Below, piece after piece: positions 27,949 to 37,237 of a stretch of 64,000 nt of DNA. Under the pieces are notes generated by a model. The model had not been told where the DNA came from. It did no database searches and saw nothing but the letters and a program-made list of their open reading frames with translations. The position numbers and the translations under genes were made by a program. Every line of letters starts with the position of its first letter. The first letter of the stretch is position 1. The stretch is taken from assembly GCF_001010945.1 (NCBI RefSeq), contig NZ_LBHB01000003.1:62001-126000 (forward strand). The letters are read 5' to 3'. This DNA comes from Aurantiacibacter luteus (GTDB lineage Bacteria; Pseudomonadota; Alphaproteobacteria; Sphingomonadales; Sphingomonadaceae).

Positions 27949-28806
27949 CTAGCCGCTCGCGGCACGCCCCTCGCTGTGCTCGTGCGCGTCGGCCAGCGCG
28001 CGCGCGCGGCGGCGCAGGAGCCAAGGCATCCACTTGGCAACGCGGGCGAGCTTGCGCGCCGTCTTGCCGACGAGGAAATGCGTGCGCCGCTCGGAGTGCA
28101 CCGCGTCCCACGCCGCCTGCGCGACCACCTCCACCGGCGTGAACTCCAGCCCCGCCTGCACCACGGCATCGCGGATCGGCGTGTTGCGGCTGCGGTTGGG
28201 CGCGGCCTGCAGCAGCGGCGTGTCGATGAAGCTGGGCATCAACGAGCGCGAGCGAATGCCGTAGGGCGCCCATTCGGCATCGAGGCTTTCGGTCATCGAG
28301 CGCACCCCGGCCTTGGTCGCACCGTAGATCGACTGGTTGGCCATGCCGTGGATGGCCGCCGCGCTGGCGGTATTGAGCAGGCACGATCCGGGCGCGGCCT
28401 TCATCAGGTATGGGAAGGCGGCCTTGGCGCCGTAGAACACCGCGCGCAGATTGACGTCGAGCAACAGGTCGAGCTCCTCGTGCGTCACCTCGCTCAAGGG
28501 GCCGCCCGAGGGCAGGCCGGCGTTGTTGGCGACCACATCGATGCGGCCCTCGTTGAACGCCGCGAACTGGCCGAGCGCCTCGTCCCAGCCTTGGCGGTCG
28601 GTGACGTCGAAGCGGTAGGCGTGGCAGCGACCCTCGGGCAGCATGGCCTTCGTCTCGTCCAGCCCCGCCTGGTTGCGATCCGCGATGCCGACCAGCCACC
28701 CCTCGGCGGCGAACCTGATTGCGATGGCCCGCCCGATGCCGGATCCGCCGCCGGTGATGAAGATGCTCTTTTGCTGCAATGCCAGTCTCCCGCTCGGCAT
28801 TCCCAT
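27949..28806 (-). CDS. Short-chain dehydrogenase/reductase
   Basis: 285-residue classical SDR. Cofactor motif TGGGSGIGRA, NNAG motif (VVANNAG), and the catalytic Ser, then Tyr and Lys in SIYGATKAG. The C-terminus is extended and basic (KTARKLARVAKWMPWLLRRRARALA), suggesting membrane association. The substrate is unknown. ATG codons at 28806 and 28800 and a TTG at 28779, which has a better ribosome site, are all possible starts. A dispersed repeat begins four bases upstream of 28806. Confidence 0.85.
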   Translation of the reverse strand: MGMPSGRLALQQKSIFITGGGSGIGRAIAIRFAAEGWLVGIADRNQAGLDETKAMLPEGRCHAYRFDVTDRQGWDEALGQFAAFNEGRIDVVANNAGLPSGGPLSEVTHEELDLLLDVNLRAVFYGAKAAFPYLMKAAPGSCLLNTASAAAIHGMANQSIYGATKAGVRSMTESLDAEWAPYGIRSRSLMPSFIDTPLLQAAPNRSRNTPIRDAVVQAGLEFTPVEVVAQAAWDAVHSERRTHFLVGKTARKLARVAKWMPWLLRRRARALADAHEHSEGRAASG

Positions 28807-28809
28807 TAC

Positions 28810-28834
28810 CCGCTCGTCCTGAGCTTGTCGAAGG
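28810..28834 (-). repeat. Dispersed 25-base repeat, copy A
   Basis: Copy of a repeat with core CTTCGACAAGCTCAG, here on the minus strand. It faces copy B (28874-28898) as an inverted pair: 23 of 25 bases match, 39 bases apart, so the transcript could form a long hairpin. The element is a widespread intergenic repeat type in alphaproteobacteria (general knowledge). Confidence 0.8.
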
Positions 28835-28873
28835 ACTGCTTTCCTCTTTTGTCCATCGAAGGAGAAGGACGAC

Positions 28874-28898
28874 CCTTCGACAAGCTCAGGGTGAGCGG
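28874..28898 (+). repeat. Dispersed 25-base repeat, copy B
   Basis: Plus-strand copy with core CTTCGACAAGCTCAG followed by GGTGAGCGG. It pairs with copy A and runs directly into a 22-base tandem repeat. Confidence 0.8.
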
Positions 28899-28944
28899 GT
28901 TGGGGGCTTAGGGTGAGCGGGGTGGGGGCTTAGGGTGAGCTGGG
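28888..28944. repeat. 22-base tandem repeat, 2.6 copies
   Basis: Unit AGGGTGAGCGGG(T/G)TGGGGGCTT starts at 28888, 28910 and 28932 (the last incomplete). Its first bases are the end of dispersed repeat copy B, so it seems to have grown from that copy. It lies just after the S9 peptidase stop. Confidence 0.8.
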
Positions 28945-28965
28945 CAGGGCGGACGGCTGGGTTTT

Positions 28966-30933
28966 CTACAACCCCTTCACGAACTCCCGCCCCGTGCGGA
29001 TGTCCGCCGTGGAGGCTGCCAGCGTGTCGCCCACCGGCTCGGCGCGGCCGCCCAGCACCTCGGCGAGGAAGTTCTCGGTAATGGCGTTGAAGGCGATGTT
29101 GTTTTCCGGGCGGGCGAAGCCGTGGCCTTCGTCGGGGAACAGCACGTAGGTGACGGGCACGCCGTCGCGCTCCATGGCCTCGACGATCTGGTCGCTCTCC
29201 GCCTGCTTCACCCGCGGGTCGTTGGCGCCCTGGCCGATCAGCAGCGGGCGCACGATGTCCTTGGCGCGGTAGAGCGGGCTCGCGTCCTTCAGTGCCTGCA
29301 GGCCCTCGGGAGTGGATGGGTCGCCCATGCGTTCGTGGAACTGCTTCACCAGCGGCTCCCAGTAGGGCGGGATGGTTTCCAGCAGCGTCTCGAGGTTCGA
29401 GGGGCCGACGATGTCCACCCCGCAGGCGAAGACCTCGGGCGTCATGGCGAGGCCAACGAGCGTGGCATAGCCGCCGTAGCTGCCGCCCATGATTGCCACC
29501 TTGTCGCGGCTCGCCACGCCGCGCTCCACCGCCCAGTCGACGGCATCGAGCAGGTCGTCGTGCATCTTGCCCGACCATTCGAGATTGGCCGCGTTCACGA
29601 AAGCCTTGCCGAAGCCCATTGAGCCGCGGAAGTTGACGCTGAGCACCGCGTTGCCGCGGTTGGCCAGCCACTGGTGCTGGCGGTTGAACCCATATCCGTC
29701 GCGCGCCCAGGGCCCGCCGTGGACCAGCAGCACCATGGGCACGGGCGCACCCGGCACACCGTCGCCGTCGGCATCGCAGCCGGGCGGCAGGGTGAGGTAG
29801 CTCGGCAGCGTCAGCCCGTCGCGCGCGGGGATCTCCACCGTGTGCATGGGTTGGAGCGGCGCGCCTTCCAGTTCGGGCTTGGTGACGTAGAATTTCGTCA
29901 GCTTCATCGCGTCGCGGTCGAACAGGTAGCTGGCGATGGGGCCGGTCAGCGGGTCGTTCCAGACCAGCCAGCGGCGGTCGTCGTCGGTGCGCGACTGCAC
30001 GCCGAAGTCGCCCTCGAACTGTTCGCGCAGGAAGGCGAAGGCGGCCTTCAGGTCCTCGTCGAGAAAGTGGTGCTCGGTACGCAGATAGGTGGCGGTCCAG
30101 CCCTGGATCACGCCGGTCTTCGGATGGCGCAGGGTATGGCCGATATCAGCGCGCGCGTCCTCGGCGATCAGCGTGCGTGTGCCGGTGGCGACATCCTCGG
30201 CATAGATCGCCGCGGTGTCGCGCCCGCGGCTGTCGGTCCAGTAGAGCGTGCTGCCGTCGGTGGTGTAACCCGCCATGCCGGTGATGAGCGCGTCCTCGAG
30301 ACCGGTCGTCTCGCGGGGCTCCTCGGCCACCACGCCGCCTGTGATCTCGTGCATGTCGTTGCCGCCCGCCGCGTTCTGGCGCACGGCCCAGCGCAGCGTC
30401 AGGCTGTCGTCCGCCTCGAACCCGGCCCATTCGTTGTTCTCGAAGACCAGCGTGGTCTCGCCGGTGTTCAAGTCGAGAAGGTGGACGTCGTGAAAGCGAG
30501 GGTCGCGGTTGTTGAGGCCGATCAGCAGCTTGTCGCGCTGCGTTTCCGATCCGCCGACCACCTGCACGCGCGTGTTCTCGAACGGGGTCAGGCATTTTTC
30601 CTCGCCGCCGTTCTCAATGCCTTCCAGGCCCACCTGGTAGAGCAGGTAGTTCTCGTCCCCGTCGCGGTCGCGGATGTAGAGCAGGCTGCCGCTGTCGGGC
30701 GCCCAGAAATACTGCGGGATGGGCCGGCCCTCGGCGGCGGTCATGCGGCGCACGTCGCTCTCGTCGTCGGCGCCAATGGAATCGAAAGGCGCCATGAACA
30801 CGTTCATCACCCCCTGCCACGGGGCCATCCAGCTGACCCACTTGCCATCGGGGCTGATCTTGCCGCCGGAGCGGCTGGGATTGCCGAACAGGTGATCGCG
30901 GGGGATGAGCGGCGTGGTGTCGAGATCGGTCAT
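28966..30933 (-). CDS. S9-family peptidase (prolyl oligopeptidase/acylaminoacyl peptidase type)
   Basis: 655-residue serine peptidase. The N-terminal two-thirds is a beta-propeller of WD-like repeats (DGKWVSWM and similar); the C-terminal alpha/beta hydrolase has Ser485 in GGSYGGYA, Asp in GANDPR and His in DEGHGF. No signal peptide is visible, so a cytosolic role on short peptides is likely. The ATG at 30933 is supported by an AGGGAGA site and starts MTDLDTTPLIPRDHLFGNP, as in homologues; longer upstream frames belong to the next gene. Confidence 0.92.
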   Translation of the reverse strand: MTDLDTTPLIPRDHLFGNPSRSGGKISPDGKWVSWMAPWQGVMNVFMAPFDSIGADDESDVRRMTAAEGRPIPQYFWAPDSGSLLYIRDRDGDENYLLYQVGLEGIENGGEEKCLTPFENTRVQVVGGSETQRDKLLIGLNNRDPRFHDVHLLDLNTGETTLVFENNEWAGFEADDSLTLRWAVRQNAAGGNDMHEITGGVVAEEPRETTGLEDALITGMAGYTTDGSTLYWTDSRGRDTAAIYAEDVATGTRTLIAEDARADIGHTLRHPKTGVIQGWTATYLRTEHHFLDEDLKAAFAFLREQFEGDFGVQSRTDDDRRWLVWNDPLTGPIASYLFDRDAMKLTKFYVTKPELEGAPLQPMHTVEIPARDGLTLPSYLTLPPGCDADGDGVPGAPVPMVLLVHGGPWARDGYGFNRQHQWLANRGNAVLSVNFRGSMGFGKAFVNAANLEWSGKMHDDLLDAVDWAVERGVASRDKVAIMGGSYGGYATLVGLAMTPEVFACGVDIVGPSNLETLLETIPPYWEPLVKQFHERMGDPSTPEGLQALKDASPLYRAKDIVRPLLIGQGANDPRVKQAESDQIVEAMERDGVPVTYVLFPDEGHGFARPENNIAFNAITENFLAEVLGGRAEPVGDTLAASTADIRTGREFVKGL

Positions 30934-30977
30934 GGGGTCTCCCTGTCGGCCCGGTGGGGCTGGTCCCGCCCGGACAG

Positions 30978-32243
30978 TTAGGAAGCGTGGCGCCGGTTTC
31001 CAACCGGCGGCGCGGCGAGCGCGGCGGCGACGCGGTCCAGCACGGTCGCCTGCTGGCGTTCCCAGCAAAAGGTGTTGCGCGCGGCGGTTAGCGCGGCGGC
31101 GCGGGCGGCGGCGAGGCGGGCGGGGTCCTGCACCAGCCCCTCGATCGCGGCGGCGAGCGAGGCGGCATCGTCCGGCTCGCAGGTGGAGATGGCATCGGGC
31201 ACCGCGCTGGCGATCTCCGCCTGACCGGCCGTGCGCGTGGCGACGACGGCCAGCCCGCCGAGCAGGTAGTGAAACAGCTTGTTGGTCACCGTCAGGTCGC
31301 GGCTGGGCGGGTCGGTCGCCTCCAGCGCCAGCCCGATGTCGTGTTCGGCGATGCGGCTGAGCAGTTCGCCGGGCGGGACGAGGCCGTGCAGGTGGAGGCG
31401 GTGGCCGCGTGCGGCGGGGAAGCGGGCGCGCAGCCAGGCCTCGTCGGCAGCGGATACGTCCCCGCGCAGGTGCAGGTCCACCGGCGTCACGACCAGCGCC
31501 AGCGCATCGCACAGCGCCTCCAGTCCGCGGCCGGGCCCTATGGTCTGGGAGACCCAGTGGAGCGAGGGCAGGCGCCCGTCACCCTCCGCCCGGTCCCTTG
31601 CCAGCCCGTCGAGCGCCGCGCGGTCGGACCAGGGAAAGACGTTGTAGACCACGCCCGGCACCGGCCCGCCGCTCGCCTCGGCCAGCGCGCCTGCCAGCGC
31701 CTGCGAGGTCGTGACCGCCATGCCGCCCCGGCGCACGGCGGCCCTTTCCGCGCGCGCCAGCCAGCCGACGGGGCGATGCAGGCGCGCTTCGGGGAGCAGG
31801 TCCTGCGAATACCAGTCCTCGATATCGACACCCGTGCGAAGACCGTCGCGGGCGAGGGCGTCGGCGACGGCGAGCCCCACTTCCTGGTGCCCGATGGTGA
31901 GGTCCGCACCCAGCTGCCGTGCCAGTCGCACCGTCCGCTTCACGCCATAACCCAGTGCGCGCGGCGCGAGCGCAGGCAGTTGGCGAAAGCCGCGCATGGC
32001 CGCGAACCGCTCGGCGCGAAAGGCCAGCGGGGCTGGCGCTGGAGAGGTGAGGTCCGCCGTGGTGACGACCCCAAAGGCTGCGCTCGCTGCGATCTCGGCA
32101 TCGCGCGCGGCCCAGTCGGCGCTCAATACCGGGCGCAGCACGGTGACGCGGTAGTCTGCCTCCGCCAGCGCGCCCGCCTCCTTCACCACGCGCGGATTGC
32201 GGCACAGCGGCGCCCCGGTGGCGATGGTGATCGTGGCGGGCAT
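30978..32243 (-). CDS. Glycosyltransferase, GT4-like
   Basis: 421 residues, GT-B fold. The N-terminal acceptor domain begins TITIATGAPLCRNPRVVKEA; the C-terminal nucleotide-sugar domain shows LHWVSQTIGPGRGLEAL and the acidic-rich segment VTNKLFHYLLGGLAVVATRT, equivalent to the E-x7-E region. Donor and acceptor are unknown; no polysaccharide cluster surrounds it. The ATG at 32243 is chosen because the Rossmann strand begins at once. It reads into the S9 peptidase gene after 44 bases and may be co-transcribed with it. Confidence 0.8.
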   Translation of the reverse strand: MPATITIATGAPLCRNPRVVKEAGALAEADYRVTVLRPVLSADWAARDAEIAASAAFGVVTTADLTSPAPAPLAFRAERFAAMRGFRQLPALAPRALGYGVKRTVRLARQLGADLTIGHQEVGLAVADALARDGLRTGVDIEDWYSQDLLPEARLHRPVGWLARAERAAVRRGGMAVTTSQALAGALAEASGGPVPGVVYNVFPWSDRAALDGLARDRAEGDGRLPSLHWVSQTIGPGRGLEALCDALALVVTPVDLHLRGDVSAADEAWLRARFPAARGHRLHLHGLVPPGELLSRIAEHDIGLALEATDPPSRDLTVTNKLFHYLLGGLAVVATRTAGQAEIASAVPDAISTCEPDDAASLAAAIEGLVQDPARLAAARAAALTAARNTFCWERQQATVLDRVAAALAAPPVGNRRHAS

Positions 32244-32253
32244 GGGGCGGGTT

Positions 32254-32871
32254 CTACAGCGCGGGGTTGTTGTAGCAATGCCAGGTGAAGATCGCGGTGG
32301 CCCCGCGATGCGGCCGCCACGGTTCGGCCAGCGCACGGGTGGCCTTTTCGTCGGGGCGATCCGGCAGGCCGAGAATGCGGCCGATCCCGGCCATTACGGC
32401 CAGGTCGCCGGCAGGCCAGATGTCGGGGCGGCCCTCGGCGAACAGCAGGTAGATTTCCGCCGACCAGCGGCCGATGCCCTTGATCTTCACGAGCTCGGCA
32501 ATGGCCTCCTCGTCGTCGTCGGGCAGGTCGTCGAAATCGACCTCGCCCGCGTGGACGAGCTCGCACAGGCTGCGTGCATAGCCCTGCTTCTGGCGCGAGA
32601 GGCCACAGGCGCGCAAGGTGTCGAAATCGCGTTCGAGCAGGGCGGCGGGCGCGAAACCCGCGCCCAGTTCCGCCTCCAGCTTGTTCCACATGCTCGCCGC
32701 CGCCGCCACGCTCACCTGCTGGCCGACGATGGTGCGCAGCATGGTCATGTACCCGGTCGGGCGGATGCGCGGTTCGGGGTATCCGGCCAGCGCCAGCGCG
32801 CGCGCGATGGCGGGCTCGCGCACGGCGACCTCATCCAGCGAGGTGCGAATCTGTTCTGCCGTGAGACCCAT
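32254..32871 (-). CDS. alkA: DNA-3-methyladenine glycosylase II (AlkA-type, HhH-GPD)
   Basis: 205-residue base-excision repair glycosylase that removes alkylated purines. The helix-hairpin-helix [13 protein letters not shown] and the catalytic Asp156 in PAGDLAV are both present. It lacks the extra N-terminal domain of E. coli AlkA and the iron-sulfur cluster cysteines of Nth/MutY. Start ATG at 32871. The gap to the glycosyltransferase gene is 10 bases. Confidence 0.9.
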   Translation of the reverse strand: MGLTAEQIRTSLDEVAVREPAIARALALAGYPEPRIRPTGYMTMLRTIVGQQVSVAAAASMWNKLEAELGAGFAPAALLERDFDTLRACGLSRQKQGYARSLCELVHAGEVDFDDLPDDDEEAIAELVKIKGIGRWSAEIYLLFAEGRPDIWPAGDLAVMAGIGRILGLPDRPDEKATRALAEPWRPHRGATAIFTWHCYNNPAL

Positions 32872-32939
32872 GCGCGCCTTCTTGCCAACTGCGGCGCGCT
32901 TGCCTAGCAGCCGCTCACAGCAGCGCCAGAGGAATTGCC

Positions 32940-33257
32940 ATGCCCAAACTCACCGTCGTCACCCGCGCAGGCGAGGAATCCACGCTCGATGTCGCCAGCG
33001 GCCTGACCGTAATGGAAGCCATCCGCGACAACGGCTTCGACGAGCTGCTTGCGCTGTGCGGCGGGTGCTGTTCGTGCGCCACCTGCCACGTCCATGTCGA
33101 TCCGGCCTTCGCCGACCGCCTGCCGCCGATGAGCGAGGACGAGGACGACCTGCTCGATTCCAGCGACCACCGCGACGCGACCAGCCGCCTGTCGTGCCAG
33201 ATCCCCTTCACCGACGCCCTCGACGGGCTGAAGGTGCGGATCGCCGAAGAGGACTAA
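32940..33257 (+). CDS. 2Fe-2S ferredoxin, adrenodoxin type
   Basis: 105-residue [2Fe-2S] ferredoxin. Cluster ligands Cys40, Cys46 and Cys49 (C-x5-C-x2-C) and Cys86. Vertebrate/putidaredoxin type, which in bacteria serves P450s or iron-sulfur assembly. No P450, reductase or isc genes are adjacent, so the electron partner is unknown. An AGAGGAA ribosome site precedes the ATG. It is divergent from alkA across 68 bases. Confidence 0.93.
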   Translation: MPKLTVVTRAGEESTLDVASGLTVMEAIRDNGFDELLALCGGCCSCATCHVHVDPAFADRLPPMSEDEDDLLDSSDHRDATSRLSCQIPFTDALDGLKVRIAEED

Positions 33258-33327
33258 AGCTGGCAGCGGGGTCTGCCCAAGGAGGATTAGGTTGCGCGGC
33301 GAATCGCCCGCTCCTAACTCTGCCGCC

Positions 33328-34341
33328 ATGACCTCGCCTCCCGCCCGCGCCAGTGCCCTCGATCTCATCGGCAATACGCCCATCGTCCTGCTCGAGGGCG
33401 CGAGCGAGGCGGCGGGGTGCGAGATTTGGGGCAAGTGCGAATTCGCCAACCCCGGCGCATCGGTGAAGGACCGCGCGGCGCTGTGGATCGTGCGCGACGC
33501 GGAGAAGCGCGGCGAGCTGCGACCCGGCGGCACCGTGGTGGAGGGCACGGCGGGCAACACCGGCATCGGCATCGCGTTGGTGGCCAACGCGCTCGGCTAC
33601 AAGTGCGTGATCGTGATGCCGGACAACCAGTCGCAGGAAAAGATGGCCACCCTGCGGGCGCTGGGCGCGGAGCTCGTCACCGTGCCGCCGACCAAGTTCG
33701 CCGATCCCGCGCACTTCGTCCACACCAGTCGCCGCATCGCGGAAGAGACCGAGAACGCCATCTGGGCCAACCAGTTCGACAACGTCGCCAACCGCCGCGC
33801 CCATATCGAAAGCACCGCGCCCGAAATCTGGGAGCAGCTGGAAGGCCGGGTGGACGGCTTCACCTGCGCGGTCGGCACCGGCGGCACGCTGGCGGGCACG
33901 GGCATGGGCCTGCGCGAAAAGGACGAGAACGTGCGCATCGCGCTGACCGACCCCTACGGCGCGGCGCTGTTCAACTACTATGCCCACGGCGAGCTCAAGG
34001 CCGAGGGCAGCTCGGTCGCCGAGGGTATCGGGCAGGGCCGCATCACCGCCAACTTGGAAGGGCTGGAGGTCGACACCCAGTTCCGCGTCTCCGACGAGGA
34101 GGGGCTCCAATGGGTCGCCCGGCTGCTGCGCGAGGAGGGGCTGTGCCTGGGCCTGTCGAGCGGCATCAACGTGGCGGGCGCCGTGATGCTCGGGCGGCAA
34201 CTGGTGGCCGAAGGGCGCGAGGATCCGCGCGTGGCGACGATCCTGTGCGACACCGGCTTCCGTTACCTTTCCACGCTCTACAACGCCGAGTGGCTGCGCG
34301 AGAAGGGCCTGCCGGTCTTCGACTGGCTACGTTCATCCTGA
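33328..34341 (+). CDS. cysK: Cysteine synthase (O-acetylserine sulfhydrylase family)
   Basis: 337-residue fold-type II PLP enzyme. PLP lysine Lys47 in NPGASVKDRA, the substrate loop EGTAGNTGIGI and the phosphate-binding GTGGTLAGTG. It makes cysteine from O-acetylserine and sulfide. The C-terminus is longer than in E. coli CysK and the segment STLYNAEWLREKGL resembles the CysK2/YrhA-like branch, so a variant acceptor cannot be excluded. The ATG at 33328 starts MTSPPARASALDLIGNTP. Confidence 0.88.
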   Translation: MTSPPARASALDLIGNTPIVLLEGASEAAGCEIWGKCEFANPGASVKDRAALWIVRDAEKRGELRPGGTVVEGTAGNTGIGIALVANALGYKCVIVMPDNQSQEKMATLRALGAELVTVPPTKFADPAHFVHTSRRIAEETENAIWANQFDNVANRRAHIESTAPEIWEQLEGRVDGFTCAVGTGGTLAGTGMGLREKDENVRIALTDPYGAALFNYYAHGELKAEGSSVAEGIGQGRITANLEGLEVDTQFRVSDEEGLQWVARLLREEGLCLGLSSGINVAGAVMLGRQLVAEGREDPRVATILCDTGFRYLSTLYNAEWLREKGLPVFDWLRSS

Positions 34342-34359
34342 TCCACTAGACCTGCGCGC

Positions 34360-34731
34360 ATGGCCCTCGACCCCTTCGAAATCCTCAAGCGCGCCGCGGG
34401 CGACGATGAAACCACGCCGAGCACGCCGCTGGGCGGCACGCGGGCCGAGCGCCTGCAGCGCCTGCAGATCGGCGTGTTCGGTATCCTTGCCATGGTCCTG
34501 CTGGTGGGCTTGGCCGACGTGGTCACCAGTCGCCTCGCCATGACCGAAGCCGCCGCCGTGCCCGAGGCCGCGCCCACGGTCGAGGCGACGGAGACGGCGA
34601 TCCCGCGCGACCCGCTCGTCGATGCCGGTGTCGCGCCCGAAGTGCCGGCGACCGATGGCGAGCCGGGTACCGCGCCCGCCGCGCCCGCACCGGCTGTGCC
34701 GAGGACGGGACAGAATGCGCCGTTGCAATAG
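34360..34731 (+). CDS. Hypothetical single-pass membrane protein
   Basis: 123 residues, no family recognised. A soluble N-terminus with DPFEILKRAAG, one membrane helix at about residues 37-55, then an Ala/Pro/Glu-rich low-complexity tail. Its 3' end overlaps the next gene by 17 bases, which suggests a joint product or complex. The gene is 18 bases after cysK. Confidence 0.7.
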   Translation: MALDPFEILKRAAGDDETTPSTPLGGTRAERLQRLQIGVFGILAMVLLVGLADVVTSRLAMTEAAAVPEAAPTVEATETAIPRDPLVDAGVAPEVPATDGEPGTAPAAPAPAVPRTGQNAPLQ

Positions 34732-35581
34732 TCTGCTCGCCGCCGCGGCTGCCGCGCTGCTCGCCTGCGTGCCCGCCGCCGCGCAGGACGCAGGCCCTGC
34801 CGCCGAGCCCGGGCGCGCCGAAATCGCGCTGATGGGCACCGTTCCGCTCTACTGGGGCGAGGCGGGGGATTTCGACGAACTGCTAACCGGCACCGCGCCG
34901 GTCCACTGGGCTCGCGCGGTGATCGAGAGCCACGGCCATCCGGTCCCGCTCGACTACCTGAGTGCGAAGGCGCTCGCGCCGTACCGCTACCTCGTCATGG
35001 CCCAGCCGCGCGGGCTTACGGGGGAGGAGAACGTCGCGCTCGATGCCTGGGTAAGAGGCGGCGGTCGCCTGCTGCTGTTCGCCGACCCGCTGATGACCGG
35101 CGAATCGCGCTTCCACCTCGGCGACCGGCGCAGGCCGCAGGACGTGACGCTGCTTTCGCCGATCCTCACACACTGGGGGCTGGAACTGAGATTCGACGCT
35201 TCGCAGCCCGACGGCCCTGCCAGCGTCGATCACTTGGGCGAGACGATCCCGGTCAACATGCGCGGGACCTTTGCGGGGATCGACGGGCACGAGGAATGCG
35301 CTGTGGTAGGCGACGGCCTGCTGGCCCATTGCGCCATCGGCACGGGCGAAGCGCTGCTGGTGGCCGACGCCGCGCTGCTCGACATCGCCTCGCCTCCAGC
35401 AGGTGCGCCAAGCGCCCTCGAGTCGCTGATGCGGCACATCTTCCCCGCGCTTGCGAGCGATACCGGGGAAATTGCGGGACGGGCCGGGGAAACGCCCGCA
35501 GGCGCCGGCGAAAACGACGAGATTCCGCCGATTTCCGACGCCGGGGAAAGCGTCGATGGACGGAAACGGTCTCCGGGATAG
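34715..35581 (+). CDS. Exported GldG/DUF4350-like protein
   Basis: 288 residues with a signal peptide (RRCNSLLAAAAAALLACVPAAAQ region). The body resembles the IFT52/GldG-like domain found in ABC-associated proteins: YRYLVMAQPRGLTGEENVAL and WVRGGGRLLLFADPLMTGE. The C-terminal 50 residues are acidic and Gly-rich. Function unknown. The ATG at 34715 lies inside the previous gene, so translation is probably coupled. No ABC transporter genes are adjacent. It precedes the dcw promoter region by about 30 bases. Confidence 0.72.
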   Translation: MRRCNSLLAAAAAALLACVPAAAQDAGPAAEPGRAEIALMGTVPLYWGEAGDFDELLTGTAPVHWARAVIESHGHPVPLDYLSAKALAPYRYLVMAQPRGLTGEENVALDAWVRGGGRLLLFADPLMTGESRFHLGDRRRPQDVTLLSPILTHWGLELRFDASQPDGPASVDHLGETIPVNMRGTFAGIDGHEECAVVGDGLLAHCAIGTGEALLVADAALLDIASPPAGAPSALESLMRHIFPALASDTGEIAGRAGETPAGAGENDEIPPISDAGESVDGRKRSPG

Positions 35582-35610
35582 GCAAAAACAAACAGCGATT
35601 TACCACGTTA

Positions 35611-35645
35611 TCCCATAAATTCCCGCAAATTCCCCTTCCATCCCG
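35611..35645. promoter_or_regulatory. Candidate MraZ operator: four GGGA repeats at 10-base spacing
   Basis: TCCC starts at 35611, 35621, 35631 and 35641, that is, four GGGA motifs on the minus strand with an exact 10-base period. They lie about 145-175 bases before mraZ. In E. coli MraZ binds TGGGN repeats with five-base spacers (period 10) in its own promoter; here the orientation is opposite and the base before GGG varies. Confidence 0.55.
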
Positions 35646-35786
35646 CTTTGTGCGGGGTTATGACGTTAACTCATCGGACAAGCCTGCCGGGTCGCGTCTC
35701 CATGCGAGGCGACCGGGCCGCGTATTCGCGCGGCTCGCGACGGGGAAGGCGTGTTCACGGGGAAGTGCGAAGCGGGGACTTGGCGG

Positions 35787-36284
35787 GTGGCGCAGCGGCC
35801 TACGGGATATGGAGGACAGGGCTTTTCGCTTCGCGGCGAAAAGGATCGCTTCGTCCTGCCCCCGGCCTTCCGCAAGGATTTCGCCGACAAGGGCGACGAC
35901 CGCGTCCTCTGCCTCGCCAAGCATGAGCGCTGGCCCTGCCTCAAGGGCTTCAGCCTCTCGCTGACCGAAACCTTCGAACAGATGCTCGACCGCGAGGAAG
36001 AGGCCGCGCTGCGCCGCCAGCAGGACTTCGACCGCGAGCTGCGCGGTATGCAGCTGTGGGGCTTCGTCGAGGTGCCTTTCGATGCCAGCGGCCGCTTCGT
36101 GCTGCCCGAGCACATCGCCGACCTCGGCGATGTGGGCGATGCGCTGTATTTCCAGGGCGGCACGCCGTTCCTCACCCTGTGGAACCCCGACCGGCTGGCG
36201 CAGATGGGCACCGGCTGGGAACAGGCGCAGGCCAATTGCCGCACGCTGGAAACCGCCGCCCGCGCGAAGGGGAAGGGCAAGTGA
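35787..36284 (+). CDS. mraZ: Transcriptional regulator MraZ
   Basis: 165-residue protein with two SpoVT/AbrB-like halves ([20 protein letters not shown] and [15 protein letters not shown]), first gene of the dcw cluster. It represses the cluster in E. coli. The GTG at 35787 ([16 protein letters not shown]) fits sphingomonad starts; a GTG at 35751 would add 12 residues. The stop overlaps rsmH (GTGA). Confidence 0.9.
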   Translation: MAQRPTGYGGQGFSLRGEKDRFVLPPAFRKDFADKGDDRVLCLAKHERWPCLKGFSLSLTETFEQMLDREEEAALRRQQDFDRELRGMQLWGFVEVPFDASGRFVLPEHIADLGDVGDALYFQGGTPFLTLWNPDRLAQMGTGWEQAQANCRTLETAARAKGKGK

Positions 36285-37237
36285 CCGCCGCCGTCCCGCA
36301 CATTCCCGTCCTACTGGGTGAAGTCGTCGCCGCGCTGTCTCCGCAGCCGGGCGACGTCGTCATCGACGCGACCTTCGGCGCGGGCGGCTATACCCGCGCC
36401 TTTCTCGATGCCGGGGCGACGGTCCATGCCTTCGACCGCGATCCGGACGCCATCGCCGCCGGCCGCGAGTGGCCCGAGACCAGGGGCGAATCCCCGCGCC
36501 TGGTCCTCCACCCGCGCCGCTTTTCCGAAATGGTGGCCAGCATGGCCGAGGCCGGCATCGCCCGCGTCGACGGCATCGCGATGGACATCGGCGTGTCCTC
36601 CATGCAGCTCGACCAGGCAGAGCGCGGCTTCGCCTTTTCCTCGAACGGCCCGCTCGACATGACGATGAGCCGCTCGGGTCCCACGGCGGCCGACTTCGTC
36701 AACGAGGCCGAGGCCGACGAGATTGCCGACGTCCTCTACCGCTACGGCGAGGAGCGGCAGTCGCGCCGCGTCGCCCGCGCCATCGTCGCCGCGCGCCCGC
36801 TTGCGACCACGGGCGAACTGGCGCAGGTGGTCAGGAAGGCGCTGGGCTTTCGTCCCGGCGACAAGAAGGACCCCGCGACCCGCAGCTTTCAGGCGATCCG
36901 CATCCACGTGAACGGCGAGCTGGACGAGCTCGAGACCGGGCTGTCCGCCGCCGAGGCACTGCTGAAGGACGGCGGCCGTCTCGCCGTGGTGACGTTCCAC
37001 AGCCTGGAGGACCGCATCGTGAAGCAGTTCTTTCGCGACGCGGCGAACCTGAACCCGCGCGCTTCGCGCTACCTGCCCGAGATGCAGGACGCGACGCCCG
37101 CGCGCTTCGAGAGCGTGACCAAGGCCATCCGCCCTTCCGCCGCCGAGATTGAGCGCAATCCGCGCGCGCGGTCCTCCACCCTGCGCGCCGCCACCCGCAC
37201 CGCCGCCCCCGCCGCCTCCAAGGAGTATGCCGCATGA
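36281..37237 (+). CDS. rsmH: 16S rRNA (cytosine-1402-N4)-methyltransferase RsmH
   Basis: 318-residue SAM-dependent methyltransferase acting on 16S rRNA C1402. The SAM motif is [14 protein letters not shown], followed by family signatures [23 protein letters not shown] and [11 protein letters not shown]. The GTG start at 36281 overlaps the mraZ stop. The C-terminal tail is Ala-rich and ends in KEYAA, overlapping ftsL. Confidence 0.96.
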   Translation: MTAAVPHIPVLLGEVVAALSPQPGDVVIDATFGAGGYTRAFLDAGATVHAFDRDPDAIAAGREWPETRGESPRLVLHPRRFSEMVASMAEAGIARVDGIAMDIGVSSMQLDQAERGFAFSSNGPLDMTMSRSGPTAADFVNEAEADEIADVLYRYGEERQSRRVARAIVAARPLATTGELAQVVRKALGFRPGDKKDPATRSFQAIRIHVNGELDELETGLSAAEALLKDGGRLAVVTFHSLEDRIVKQFFRDAANLNPRASRYLPEMQDATPARFESVTKAIRPSAAEIERNPRARSSTLRAATRTAAPAASKEYAA

